63,387 nt of DNA from Candidatus Gastranaerophilales bacterium (GCA_944323035.1 CALUQY010000013.1:1-63387), one strand, 5' to 3'; positions 1 through 8,044 are shown, counted from the stretch's first letter. Made by a program: numbers and translations. Notes: generated by a model not told the origin, from the sequence alone.

Positions 1-150
1 AACTCCTTTGTAATATTAACTATATGTAATTATACATAATTTTAGTATTTATGCAAAACTTATTACATAAAACAAGCAGTTATAGAGATTCTTCGGGCTC
101 ACGCCCTCTAAATGAAGGCACATTAGAAGCTAAACATACAAGCCAGTATG

Positions 151-175
151 TTTCGGTAATCAGAGATTACCGAAA
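151..175. repeat. perfect hairpin, 11-bp stem
   Basis: Arms TTTCGGTAATC and GATTACCGAAA around a 3-nt AGA loop. There is no T-run, so it is not an obvious terminator. A related hairpin (195-213) follows 20 nt later. Confidence 0.7.
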
Positions 176-194
176 CAATAAATGCTTTAGATGC

Positions 195-213
195 GGTAAA
201 TCGCAGATTTACC
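195..213. repeat. perfect hairpin, 8-bp stem
   Basis: GGTAAATC, loop GCA, GATTTACC. It has the same layout as 151-175 (GGTAATC/GATTACC), which suggests two diverged copies of one small hairpin unit. Confidence 0.6.
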
Positions 214-467
214 TCCTCCTACTACTGCTGTTGTTGTTATTCAGAGCCTAAGAGCAATTAAGTGGCAAAGAATCTCTTAAACTTTTGTTAAATAAGTTGA
301 ATTTCTTTTCACTATTTGTAATAAAGTGAGTGCTTTGCGTATGACAGATGGTGCGATTATTTGAGAGAAGTGGTATTTGGAGTGCTTTTGACTGGGAGGG
401 AGTAATCAAACCATTTGACATATCTACCGGTCAAATTACTCTTTTGCTTGCCTGGACAGTAATTTTT

Positions 468-487
468 GTCGGTTTAGTAAAACCGAC
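468..487. repeat. perfect hairpin, GTCGGTTT type
   Basis: Arms GTCGGTTT and AAACCGAC with an AGTA loop. Read on the minus strand it starts TGTAGGTCGG, like the palindrome between recR and map (TGTAGGTTGG at 47980). Both resemble a class of short palindromes dispersed in many bacterial genomes. Confidence 0.55.
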
Positions 488-555
488 CTACAAAGCTAAA
501 TCTTAAATTTAATATAAGAATGGCCAAGAAAATTGAAAAAGCTTTAGTCTTTAAG

Positions 556-610
556 TTGCCCAAAATAATCAAACCATGTGGAACAAATAATCAAACCATG
601 TGTTCTTTTA
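556..610. repeat. AATAATCAAACCATGT motif, two tandem copies
   Basis: The motif occurs at 564-579 and 587-601 (the latter reading aaataatcaaaccatgt) and again at 3463-3478. The extended match TTGCC(C/T)AAAATAATCAAACCATGT brackets 556-580 and 3455-3479. A degenerate copy lies near 401-415. Function unknown: it could be a protein-binding site or the scar of a duplication. Confidence 0.55.
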
Positions 611-620
611 CATAAATCCA

Positions 621-681
621 GTCAATCCCAAGTGAAACATAGGTTTTAGGAGTATCAATGCTGGGAAATGCGGTAAATGCC
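621..681 (+). repeat. left 61-bp imperfect direct repeat flanking SLOG/XRE pair
   Basis: It aligns without gaps to 1636-1696 in the same orientation, at about 45 of 61 identical positions. Together the copies bracket the divergent SLOG and XRE genes. Translated fragments of both copies look alike (QVKHRF / QVAHRF) but carry stops, so they may derive from an old coding sequence. Confidence 0.55.
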
Positions 682-683
682 TG

Positions 684-1124
684 TTATAATAGAGTAACTT
701 TAATTAATTCCTTTTTCTCTCGTCCTTGAGCGTATTCTACAATCTTTCTGGAGTTACCGACACCAGGATAGGATATTAAATAGTCGCTATTCTGTACCAT
801 GTATCTGTTTGCTTGCACTATTGCATATCGCATTGGCACTTTTTCCTGTCCCTCCGGATAAAAAGTTCCGTCAAATCCTTCAGGAGCTTCTCTATTCTGA
901 TTAAGTGCGTAAGGTGCAAGCAGATATAATTTAATGTGTGAATATTGCTTCTTAGCTTCTCGCAACACTCCCGTTGCTAAACTATCAAATGAACCATAGT
1001 GACCGACTGTAAAGCTCGTAACACCATATTCAGTAATATGTTTGTCAACAGCCTCAGCAAGTTGTGGTTGAATACGACTTGGTGTGTGCCTGCTTCCTAT
1101 AAAAAAACATGTTTTTCCATTCAT
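684..1124 (-). CDS. SLOG-superfamily Rossmann nucleotide-binding protein
   Basis: This 146-residue protein starts with a beta-strand and glycine turn (FFIGSRHTP, residues 7-15), later has TVGHYGSFDSLA, and near the C-terminus ISYPGVGNSRKIVEYA. This pattern is typical of SLOG / YpsA-like (DUF1273-type) Rossmann proteins, which bind nucleotide-derived ligands. No membrane segment or signal peptide is seen. It is divergent from the XRE regulator across a 104-bp AT-rich spacer, so the pair probably shares a control region. SLOG domains occur in phage-defence and stress systems, but no effector gene lies beside this one, so a defence role is only inference. The pair lies between imperfect 61-bp direct repeats. 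Confidence 0.65.
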   Translation of the reverse strand: MNGKTCFFIGSRHTPSRIQPQLAEAVDKHITEYGVTSFTVGHYGSFDSLATGVLREAKKQYSHIKLYLLAPYALNQNREAPEGFDGTFYPEGQEKVPMRYAIVQANRYMVQNSDYLISYPGVGNSRKIVEYAQGREKKELIKVTLL

Positions 1125-1228
1125 AATTGAGTTATAACATCTCCATACTTTTATAATAATTAAGTATAGTATAAACTTGGCTATTTAATTAGTTATAATT
1201 TATTTTAGGATAAGCAATAATTATACCT

Positions 1229-1540
1229 ATGAGCTACCAAGAATTAATAACTAATGGTATTAAGCGTTTACGAACTGCAAATAAACTTACACAAGAACAG
1301 TTCGCAGAAAAGATTAGCATGAGTGTGCAAGGTTACAGAAATATTGAACACAATAGATACTTGCCAACTGCTGAAACGATAGATAAAATTTGCGAAGTAT
1401 TCAACATTCAACCTGTTGAATTATTGTTACCCGAGCCACAAGCAAACTTAGAAAAAGTACGAGAGCTGATTAATAATAAACTATGTAATTGTGACTTAGA
1501 TAAATTGATTAGAATTAACAACATGATAGATTTGATGTAA
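1229..1540 (+). CDS. XRE-family helix-turn-helix regulator
   Basis: This 103-residue protein has an N-terminal Cro/C1-type HTH (residues about 8-65; signature LTQEQFAEKISMSVQGYRNI, then LPTAETIDKICEVFNI). The C-terminal 35 residues (NLEKVRELINNKLCNCDL...) may be a short helical dimerisation tail. It probably represses its own promoter and that of the divergent SLOG gene. A TATAAT at 1194-1199 could be its -10 element, but no good -35 is visible and no strong Shine-Dalgarno precedes the ATG. The HTH assignment is firm; the target is inferred. Confidence 0.85.
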   Translation: MSYQELITNGIKRLRTANKLTQEQFAEKISMSVQGYRNIEHNRYLPTAETIDKICEVFNIQPVELLLPEPQANLEKVRELINNKLCNCDLDKLIRINNMIDLM

Positions 1541-1635
1541 TAGCCGAATTTCAGAAGATTAGACAATGATTGATGTTATACGTAAGACATACAGACACAA
1601 GTAAGTTATTCCTAACGGTTTTTGCGGTAATTGCG

Positions 1636-1696
1636 GTCAATTCCAAGTAGCACATAGATTTCAGGATTTCCACCTGTGGTAATTGCGGTTAATGCC
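1636..1696 (+). repeat. right 61-bp imperfect direct repeat
   Basis: Partner of 621-681, ungapped and about 74% identical. The translated remnant in one frame reads CGNCGQFQVAHRF with paired CxxC, so the repeat may be debris of a zinc-binding protein. Confidence 0.5.
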
Positions 1697-1879
1697 AATA
1701 TTCTTATCAAATATTGGTTTATTTTGTCATGCTTAAATTTACATAATGGAAATAATATTAATAAATTGCATAACCTTGCAACCCCAAAACCCTCTCATAT
1801 CAATCGAAGTCAAGAATTTGGGAGCGTGTTTTTTGAAAAAGATTTATTATCTTTTTTGTAAAGCAAAAAGGAGATAAAA

Positions 1880-1915
1880 ATGAACGAACATGAAAATTTA
1901 AAAGAAAGGTTTTGA
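1880..1915 (+). pseudogene. 5' stub of a lost gene at a rearrangement junction
   Basis: An excellent ribosome-binding site (AAAGGAGATAAAA) and ATG at 1880 open a frame of only 11 codons (MNEHENLKERF) that runs straight into the 3' part of the oppositely oriented radical SAM remnant. This looks like the head of a former plus-strand gene joined to the tail of a minus-strand gene by deletion. Confidence 0.45.
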
Positions 1916-2783
1916 GTACATGCGCCATCCTGTCTATATAAGCATTTCTTGCTTCAAGGTATTTTTCTTCATAAGTTTTAGCTAGTTCCGGATTTGTATT
2001 TTTAGCTTCAAGGCTTTTCTGGTAATATTTATTTGCTCTGAGCATTAGTTTCTGGAATGGATGAATGGATATATCAACATCTCTGAGGGCTTCCGGATTT
2101 CTTTTCATCAGTTCAACCACGTCTTTTGCTGCATTATTTATATAATCATCATTAATATCCCAGCCAGCAGTGGAAAAGTCAATTGGTTTACCTATTTTTT
2201 TGTAAAATTATTCTGCAGCTTCGGCAATATTGTGTTTTTTACCGAATTTATCAATGCTGCAAAATGCGGCGGCATCTGAATCAACATAATTAAATGCATA
2301 GTTGTAAGTCTTACCTAAAACATTGAATCCGAGTCTTGAGTTAAGTTCTCCTATATCATGAAAGAGTTATTTGTAACTTTCCCAGCCTATTGTAGGTTCC
2401 TTATAATATCTTGTAGGCTTAGCCTTAAGATAGCAGTGACCGCATCCGTTATCGCATCCTCTTTGCGTATTAATAATCAGTATATTGTTCAATAGTCCGA
2501 GGTTATCCGGATTAAAGTTCTTAAATGTGGGGAGTCCGTCCAGTATTCCGCTAAGCTTTTGGGTGTCTAGTTGGGTTATTGATTCAAGCTCTTTCCCTTC
2601 TGCTTTTAACTTAAGTCTTATATCTTTTATATATGAAAGGCTTTTAGATAAAGGACTCTGCACAAAATTGTCCGAAATGCCTTTTGTCAATGGCATTAGA
2701 TTGTTTTTAAATGAAACCGAACTATTTTTGTTAATATATAATGTTTGCGAATTAACTCTTTTAATTTCCATACATTTTCCCAT
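1905..2783 (-). pseudogene. radical SAM protein broken by in-frame stops
   Basis: One minus-strand frame reads through the whole stretch but is interrupted by UAA at 2369-2367 and again near 2211-2209. The N-terminal part has the CxxxCxxC cluster motif (RGCDNGCGHCYLKAK) that binds the [4Fe-4S]-SAM centre. Downstream fragments such as LNSRLGFNVLGKTY, KKIGKPIDFSTAGWD and MVELMKRNPEALRDVD look like the rest of the same protein. The 3' end stops at the junction near 1908. The N-terminus (SVSFKNN) carries the short motif seen in neighbouring lineage-specific genes. With two identical stops in one frame plus a truncated end, decay is more likely than recoding. Confidence 0.7.
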
Positions 2784-2833
2784 ATTCTTTTTGTACACTT
2801 TACCTAAAAGTTTATAAATTTTTTTTTTGCTTA

Positions 2834-2979
2834 TTAAAGGGGAATTTTCTTTATAAAGGTCAAGGCCTTTTTTAGCTTGTTTAAAAAAACATAATAGAAT
2901 TCCAATTCCTGTTCATTTGCAGAATTTAATATCTGTATGGATTTTACGTAAAACGGATTGTCATTTACTGCAGCTTTTT
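2834..2979 (-). pseudogene. gene fragment abutting repeat copy A
   Basis: A stop-free stretch encodes AVNDNPFYVKSIQILNSANE... and a lysine-rich helix, with no start of its own. On the other side of the repeat (3315 upward, read on the minus strand) is another protein-like stretch (LNKILKTLNLSIEDTG). The two may be parts of one small gene split by the insertion. No family recognised. Confidence 0.3.
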
Positions 2980-3314
2980 GTCCGAGAAAGACTCGCGATA
3001 AGGAACGTGGCGTGAATGAGTTGCGTAGCAACTCCCGCTCACGCAAGCGAGCCTTTTGAGTGGCACTCTGCCGAGCGAAACAATCCAGTGAATTGTTTCG
3101 CGAGAGGTAGACAGCACTCTGCCGAGCAAAACAATCCAGTGAATTGTTTTGTGAGAGGAAAGCGGGTTGACCTGCGTTACCCCGCCTGACAAATCAAAGA
3201 TTTGAAACGGCGGTGATATTATGCTCGCCTGCTCCCCTCGTTCCCACGAGGTGACACCGCGAGCATCGGCTTACGCTTTGAGCAGGGCAAGCAGGCGACG
3301 GAGAACTGCTTTAT
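2980..3314 (-). repeat. modular palindromic repeat, copy A (long form)
   Basis: Canonical orientation runs on the minus strand from AAAGCAGTTCTCC (at 3312) to CTCGGAC (at 2980). It contains the core stem AAAGGCTCGC/GCGAGTCTTT (one G-T wobble), the inner hairpin GAGTTGC/GCAACTC, two tandem CACTCTGCCGAG modules each with an ACAAT/ATTGT hairpin, and a long GC-rich arm shared with copy D. It lies in a degraded region, with the AAAGCAG end facing the gene at 3548, 235 nt away. Confidence 0.85.
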
Positions 3315-3454
3315 TTCAAGATTTAATCCTGTATCTTCAATACTTAAATTAAGAGTTTTCAGTATTTTATTTAAGGTATTATAAGAATTTTATGAGAAAA
3401 TCACTAAGTATAAAATGAAAAATTTGTTTATTGTGTTAAAATTTTAAATTAGTT

Positions 3455-3487
3455 TTGCCTAAAATAATCAAACCATGTATTCTTTTA
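3455..3487. repeat. AATAATCAAACCATGT motif, third copy
   Basis: Matches 556-610 and extends to TTCTTTTA on the 3' side as in the second copy there. It lies in the leader of the 3548 gene. Confidence 0.5.
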
Positions 3488-3547
3488 ATTGGCAAAAAAT
3501 TTTTTTCAGGGTTGTTAACTATATACACAAAAACGGAGGTTAACAAT

Positions 3548-4075
3548 ATGATATCAATTACGCCTTATAACATTAATCAAAATTCGTCGCAAACTCTCAA
3601 CTTCAATGGCAGAAGGAAAAAATTTGTGGAGGAAGTCGCTGTTAATATTACAAATGTTGATGCCCCTGATATCCACCTGCAGTCAAAAAAATTGATTATA
3701 CAAGCTACAGATTTAATCAATGAAACCTGGGCAAAAATTAAGGCAAAAAAATCACATAAGAATTTTCCTGAATTCATCCAAAAAGATTATAATGGCTCTA
3801 CTGTAACCTTGAAACCCGTATATAACAATGAAAATTTATTATTATTGGAAGTTGACAAAGGTAAAGTAATAGATAAAATTTTTGTTAACCAGACAAATCC
3901 GACATATTTTAAGTATGAACAGGCCGTAAAAACTGATTTCGGAACCGCTACAACAAAAACTTACAACAGCAAAGTACAAAAAAACAATCCGTTGTTGGTA
4001 GAACGCGTTAATGCAACTTTGCGAACCTACCTTCCGAAATTTTTAAATAATAAGAAAAAAGTATCCGGAATTTAA
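3548..4075 (+). CDS. hypothetical lineage-specific protein
   Basis: A 175-residue protein of unknown family. The start at 3548 is chosen because GGAGG lies just upstream; an upstream in-frame TTG at 3455 would add a non-conserved leader. The N-terminus (MISITPYNINQN...TLNFNGRRK) carries a short hydrophobic-x-F-polar-small motif also seen in the kinase-like and HAD genes nearby. The remainder is charged, with a lysine-rich C-terminus (FLNNKKKVSGI), and no signal peptide or membrane segment. It is convergent with the kinase-like gene, whose stop lies 12 nt away. Confidence 0.6.
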   Translation: MISITPYNINQNSSQTLNFNGRRKKFVEEVAVNITNVDAPDIHLQSKKLIIQATDLINETWAKIKAKKSHKNFPEFIQKDYNGSTVTLKPVYNNENLLLLEVDKGKVIDKIFVNQTNPTYFKYEQAVKTDFGTATTKTYNSKVQKNNPLLVERVNATLRTYLPKFLNNKKKVSGI

Positions 4076-4086
4076 CATATCAAGGT

Positions 4087-5793
4087 TTATATTTTATATA
4101 TAAATTTCCGCATATTATTGTAACCTTTTACGATAATATTTCTTGCATTGCCTGATTGAAGCCCTGTAAAGATTGACCGGAAAAGTTCCTCTGAAAAATT
4201 CACAGAATCCTCCAGTAAGGAACTTAATGTACTATTAGCAATGTATGAGGAAAAGTTATGTTTAACATATCCTCTAAATTCTCTAATTTTCAACACTGCG
4301 ACTTCCGAGGCATTAAGTGTGTCTAAAAGTTTTTCATCATTCGCGGTTGTTCTTAACTTTTTGAATAAGCCTTTTAATTTTTCAATATGATGAAGAGATT
4401 TTGAATCTGTCAGTGAGGAATCCAAATTCCGGATAGAATCAGTGTACATATTTGAAATTTTAGCACCCATTAAATATGGAGCGTCCAATCCGGAAGCATA
4501 TACAGGTCTGTATCCGGTTCCCATTCCCTCTAACAATTCTAGATTAGGGGTAAAAATTCTTGGATTTCTGTCATTTATATAAAATTTATGCTGGGTTTCG
4601 CCTCTATTTTTACGTTTGCTGGTCATTCTCATTATGTAATCATAAGTATCTTCAGTATAGGAGGTTAAATTGTTATACCAGTAGTCCCCGTAACCTGCCA
4701 TTGATTTCAAATAATCTGTTTTTGTCTTAGTTCCGGCAGAGCGTAACTGCAGGTCAACCGCATTTCTATAGTCCTGAACAGAACTTATAGAACAAAGATA
4801 CGAGGAAGGTGAAGCTATAATATTTCTGTCAGGAACATTTGGATCCACATGTGAATAGGCATCACGGTAGTCTGATAGAAACTGAATTTTCTTCATTTCT
4901 ATACGTAAAACATCTTTATCCGGATTTTTATAAACTTCTGCCTTGGCCTTTTCTGCATTTAAAGCTTCGGCTATCTGTTTCCGTTCGGATGGATACGGCC
5001 AGTTTTTCGTAATTTTTTTGATATATTCATAGCGTTTTTCGTGATAGTTGGATTTAACCTTAAGATATGATTTCAAAAATGCTTCTTTTTCTGCGGGAGT
5101 GTCAAAGCTATCCATATACCATGGCATTGATGCCATTTCAAACATCTGGGCATTTTCCGGAAATTCTGCAAGCGGCATTAAAATCTTTTCACTTTTTTGA
5201 CTATCAAAAAAGTTTATCTTCTGTATTTGTTCCGTCCACTGATAGTCTATGAAATTTACCGTGCCATTCGGGCTGAGCAGAATATTTTTCCCGTTCAGAT
5301 CACCGTGGTAAATTCCGATTTTATCAAGCTCAAACATTTTATTAAACAAGTTTTTCAAATGTTCTTCCGTATAACGGTTATCTCTTGAAACGGTTTTGCC
5401 GGGAACAAGTGTTGAAATAAGGTAATATTCACCTCTATCATACGCTCTGGCTACAGCTTCCTGACCACCGATAATATTAGTCGGGATTGAGGCTAAATTT
5501 TTATATTCTTTCTCATAATCCTCGCTATAACCGGCTTTATTTTTCTTTATAACGATATGAGCCAGTTTCGGATGATTAAATTTGAAGGTTTCACCGCCAA
5601 TTCCTTCACCCAGTTTTGTAACGTTGCTGCCGGTTGAAATAAATTCATCAGTTTCCCGTTTTAATAATGATTTTAACGGGTTGAATTTATTATTGAAATC
5701 TTCAAAAGATGACTTAAAATTTATTTGTGAGGCCTGACTGTTTTTAAGCGGCCGGTTTTGTATTTGTTGAGTTAATATTGGTGCGACTTCCAT
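4087..5793 (-). CDS. protein-kinase-like (lipopolysaccharide / aminoglycoside kinase fold) protein
   Basis: This 568-residue protein has a kinase-like domain in its first third: glycine loop LGEGIGGETFKF (residues 61-72), lysines in VIKKN (81-85), catalytic loop HGDLNGKN (163-170) and metal-binding IDY (182-184). The loop is the form used by bacterial small-molecule and LPS-core kinases rather than the HRD form. The remaining 370 residues match nothing I recognise. The N-terminus carries the QINFKSS motif shared by neighbours. It lies directly downstream of the HAD phosphatase on the same strand and overlaps that gene's alternative-frame tail, so a kinase/phosphatase pair in one transcript is likely. 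Substrate unknown. Confidence 0.7.
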   Translation of the reverse strand: MEVAPILTQQIQNRPLKNSQASQINFKSSFEDFNNKFNPLKSLLKRETDEFISTGSNVTKLGEGIGGETFKFNHPKLAHIVIKKNKAGYSEDYEKEYKNLASIPTNIIGGQEAVARAYDRGEYYLISTLVPGKTVSRDNRYTEEHLKNLFNKMFELDKIGIYHGDLNGKNILLSPNGTVNFIDYQWTEQIQKINFFDSQKSEKILMPLAEFPENAQMFEMASMPWYMDSFDTPAEKEAFLKSYLKVKSNYHEKRYEYIKKITKNWPYPSERKQIAEALNAEKAKAEVYKNPDKDVLRIEMKKIQFLSDYRDAYSHVDPNVPDRNIIASPSSYLCSISSVQDYRNAVDLQLRSAGTKTKTDYLKSMAGYGDYWYNNLTSYTEDTYDYIMRMTSKRKNRGETQHKFYINDRNPRIFTPNLELLEGMGTGYRPVYASGLDAPYLMGAKISNMYTDSIRNLDSSLTDSKSLHHIEKLKGLFKKLRTTANDEKLLDTLNASEVAVLKIREFRGYVKHNFSSYIANSTLSSLLEDSVNFSEELFRSIFTGLQSGNARNIIVKGYNNMRKFIYKI

Positions 5794-5935
5794 TTTTCCT
5801 GTCCTTTATATATTTATATCCTGCATATCCCAGTAATCCGGCAAATATAATTCCCGCGGTAATTTTTATCCCTATTTTAGGAAAGCTTTTTTTAGAGTTT
5901 TTTTGTTCGGCAGATTTTTTTTTTTGCTCCCAGTA
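5744..5935 (-). other. alternative-frame C-terminal tail of the HAD gene with a membrane helix
   Basis: One frame away from the annotated HAD end, a coding-like tail continues from an 11-A tract (11 T on the plus strand, 5915-5925). It reads SAEQKNSKKSF, then a 20-residue hydrophobic helix (IGIKITAGIIFAGLLGYAGY) and a basic end. Losing one A, or polymerase slippage on the run, would fuse the tail to the phosphatase. It has no start codon of its own in a good context. Confidence 0.5.
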
Positions 5936-7277
5936 TAAGGGACTGAAAACCTGATGACATTGCATCTCTGAACATTTTATTTTTTTCAGCGTAATTTTTT
6001 ATTGCTTTTTTAATGCCATCATCAATCCGGCCGGTTTCCACTTCTATAACTTTACCGATTCGACCAAATGTATCAATCAGCGGTTGTAATTTTGAGTGTT
6101 CTTTTTTAATAACAATACTATATAACGGCAGTTCTTCCAGTTTGCGAAGAAAGCCGTTTTGCGTCAACTCCTGCCGTAATGCTTTTATATAGGTGCTGTT
6201 GTCACCATTATAAATTTTTTGCAAATCCTCCAATTTGCCCTGCATATCTTTTTGATAGAAGGTCTTATTTTTAGAATTTTTCTCACATTCTGTGAGAAAG
6301 TCTTTATCCAGATATCTTAGAGGGTTAAGCATATCAAAATCATTGGAACCGTCGCCCGCGGTTATAACGACATCATCATTTTTCAACGCTTTTTTTACGG
6401 CTTCTTTTGTATCATAGAGTTTTGTTAAAGGGCCGTTTTCAAATTGCGGAGTAATTGAGCAGCTTATGCGAAATTTATTATATTGCTCCGGCCCTTCCCA
6501 CTCCATATTATAATGAATGTTTTTGGAACTCATATAAGCCCTTAAGTCATCCATAAAATTATCATATATCCAGTTTCTTTCAGGGCAATAACCGTAATCC
6601 GGCGGGAATACCAGATAAAATTTCAAGTTTCCGTCGTTTCTTGAGCCTAATACATATTCAGCGACCGGCGTTTGGTGTTCTAAGATATGTCCGTCCCGGG
6701 AAGGCAGGTTTCTCCAATCTTCGGGGTTAAGTTTTCCTTCACTGAATAGAGATCTGTCACCGTAATCAAAAACAGAATTTTGAGAATCTGCTTCTACCAG
6801 CCGGATTTTATATTTACCGACAAGGCGTTTTAATTCATCATGAATACCTGCCCCGTCCCAGTTTGTCATTGATTTTATATGCTCTTCTTTTTCTTTCAAG
6901 GTTCTGTCATACGAGAACGGGAAAACACCGCGCTCATAAAAGTCACTATCACTGCCGTTTCTTATTAATCTGTCGCTTCCGTCTTTAGTAATCAGGGTTT
7001 CCGGAAACGGCAGCCTGAAGTTTCTCATCCTTAAAAGCCACGAAATACATTCATATTCACCGTAGGTTCTGCCTGTTGTAATATTAAAATGCAAATCGCC
7101 TTCTGTTGATTTAAGAAATTTGTCAATCCTGTCACAATATTCCGGCATAAATCCGTCCGAATTGACATCGTGCAAGGATGAATGTCTTGCAGGACAATAC
7201 GTTCCGTCAAAGTCAGAAAATACTTCAACCTTGCCGGCAGTAAAATTAATTTTATCTTTAACCCCTGTTATATACAC
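5892..7277 (-). CDS. HAD-superfamily hydrolase, sucrose-phosphate-phosphatase-like
   Basis: This 461-residue protein carries HAD motif I DFDGT (residues 22-26), motif II around TTGRTYGEYE (67-76) and motif IV GDGSNDFDM (308-316), with a large cap region between. This layout fits the Cof / sucrose-6-phosphate-phosphatase branch, which dephosphorylates sugar phosphates. The N-terminus shows KINFTAG, the motif shared with neighbours. The frame ends 8 codons after an 11-A tract, whereas the other frame continues into a membrane helix, so the true C-terminus is uncertain. Repeat copy B ends 23 nt upstream of the start. The kinase-like gene follows on the same strand. Substrate not known. Confidence 0.8.
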   Translation of the reverse strand: MYITGVKDKINFTAGKVEVFSDFDGTYCPARHSSLHDVNSDGFMPEYCDRIDKFLKSTEGDLHFNITTGRTYGEYECISWLLRMRNFRLPFPETLITKDGSDRLIRNGSDSDFYERGVFPFSYDRTLKEKEEHIKSMTNWDGAGIHDELKRLVGKYKIRLVEADSQNSVFDYGDRSLFSEGKLNPEDWRNLPSRDGHILEHQTPVAEYVLGSRNDGNLKFYLVFPPDYGYCPERNWIYDNFMDDLRAYMSSKNIHYNMEWEGPEQYNKFRISCSITPQFENGPLTKLYDTKEAVKKALKNDDVVITAGDGSNDFDMLNPLRYLDKDFLTECEKNSKNKTFYQKDMQGKLEDLQKIYNGDNSTYIKALRQELTQNGFLRKLEELPLYSIVIKKEHSKLQPLIDTFGRIGKVIEVETGRIDDGIKKAIKNYAEKNKMFRDAMSSGFQSLILGAKKKICRTKKL

Positions 7278-7300
7278 ATTAAGACCTCGAAAACTTTAAT

Positions 7301-7452
7301 AAAGCAGTTCTCCGCCACTTCCGCCCCGCTGAACCGCGGGTCGCGCGTGGCTACGCTGTCTAATACGCCACTCAAAAGTTTCGCTTGCGTGAGCGGGAGT
7401 TGCTACGCAACTCATTCACGCCACGTTCCTTATCGCGAAACTTTCTCGGACA
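7301..7452 (+). repeat. modular palindromic repeat, copy B (152 bp)
   Basis: Begins AAAGCAGTTCTCC and ends CTCGGACA. The core stem is AAAGTTTCGC/GCGAAACTTT, perfectly paired and different in sequence from copies C and F. The inner hairpin is GAGTTGC/GCAACTC. The AAAGCAG end faces the start of the HAD gene (7277) 23 nt away. Confidence 0.9.
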
Positions 7453-7530
7453 ATTAAAACAATATAAAATCAAACAAACACCATTGTCAATTAAATTTTT
7501 ACGATTAGTGTAACATTTTATTAACACCTC

Positions 7531-7559
7531 TTGACTGAGAGTAACTCTCATCATTTATC
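7531..7559 (+). promoter_or_regulatory. promoter with palindromic operator
   Basis: TTGACT (-35, 7531-7536) overlaps a perfect 15-nt palindrome TGAGAGTAACTCTCA (7536-7550); a weak -10 (TTTATC) follows at 17-nt spacing. The same layout precedes the cysteine-rich gene at 38779, so one regulator probably binds both. The operator type resembles those of MarR/HxlR-like repressors, as an inference. Confidence 0.55.
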
Positions 7560-7581
7560 ATGAAAGCGGAGGGACGTTTGA

Positions 7582-8041
7582 ATGGCAAAAAAATTATTGT
7601 TACTTATACCGTTACTGCTGGTTATTGCAGGAATTGCGCTGGCGGTGCCGGCCAGCACCACAAAAGTTAATAATGGAGGGCTTATGGATAAAAAAGTTTT
7701 AGTTGCATATTTTTCATGGAGCGGTAACACACAATCCATTGCCGAAAAAATTCATAAAAGAGTTGGCGGCGATATATATTGATGAAATAAAAAAAGCAAA
7801 TGTGATTATAGTCGTTGCCGGCATGGAAGGGGCACTGGGCGGAATTATCACAGGACTTGTTGATGTTCCGGTGATAGCTGTGCCGACATCCGTCGGATAC
7901 GGCTCATCCTTCAGTGGGCTTTCTGCCCTTCTTACAATGCTTAACTCCTGCGCAGAAGGTATGACCGTTGTAAATATTGATAACGGGTTCAATGCCGGAT
8001 ACAGCGCAAGCCGGATAAATAGGAAAATAGCGAAAGGATAA
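7582..8041 (+). pseudogene. chimera: flavodoxin N-terminus joined out of frame to larB C-terminus
   Basis: 7582-7782 encodes a hydrophobic leader (LLLLIPLLLVIAGIALA), then the flavodoxin FMN-binding start ([19 protein letters not shown]), and stops at GGDIY. From about 7783, in another frame, comes the C-terminal third of Lar[42 protein letters not shown]. LarB carboxylates and hydrolyses nicotinic acid adenine dinucleotide in the first step of nickel-pincer cofactor synthesis; the N-terminal part of that protein is missing here. A deletion joined the two genes, and both products should be non-functional. The flavodoxin leader has a good Shine-Dalgarno and a regulated promoter. Confidence 0.75.
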
Positions 8042-8044
8042 CTA

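Larger units (their letters stand above)
1..683. other. hairpin-rich non-coding stretch
   Basis: No convincing gene. The only notable reading frame (51-251) ends in a run of leucines and spans two hairpins, so it is not called. The stretch holds three short perfect hairpins, three copies of a 17-nt motif (two exact, one degenerate near 401-415) and the left copy of a 61-bp direct repeat, all listed separately. Confidence 0.6.

Noticed and set aside
51-251. 66-codon open frame with a CxxC and a leucine run
   Set aside because: It lies over two hairpins, has no ribosome-binding site and its leucine run comes from a low-complexity tract.
3089-3165. CRISPR-like tandem repeats in copy A
   Set aside because: Only two modules with hairpins and no spacers of uniform length; it is part of the repeat family.
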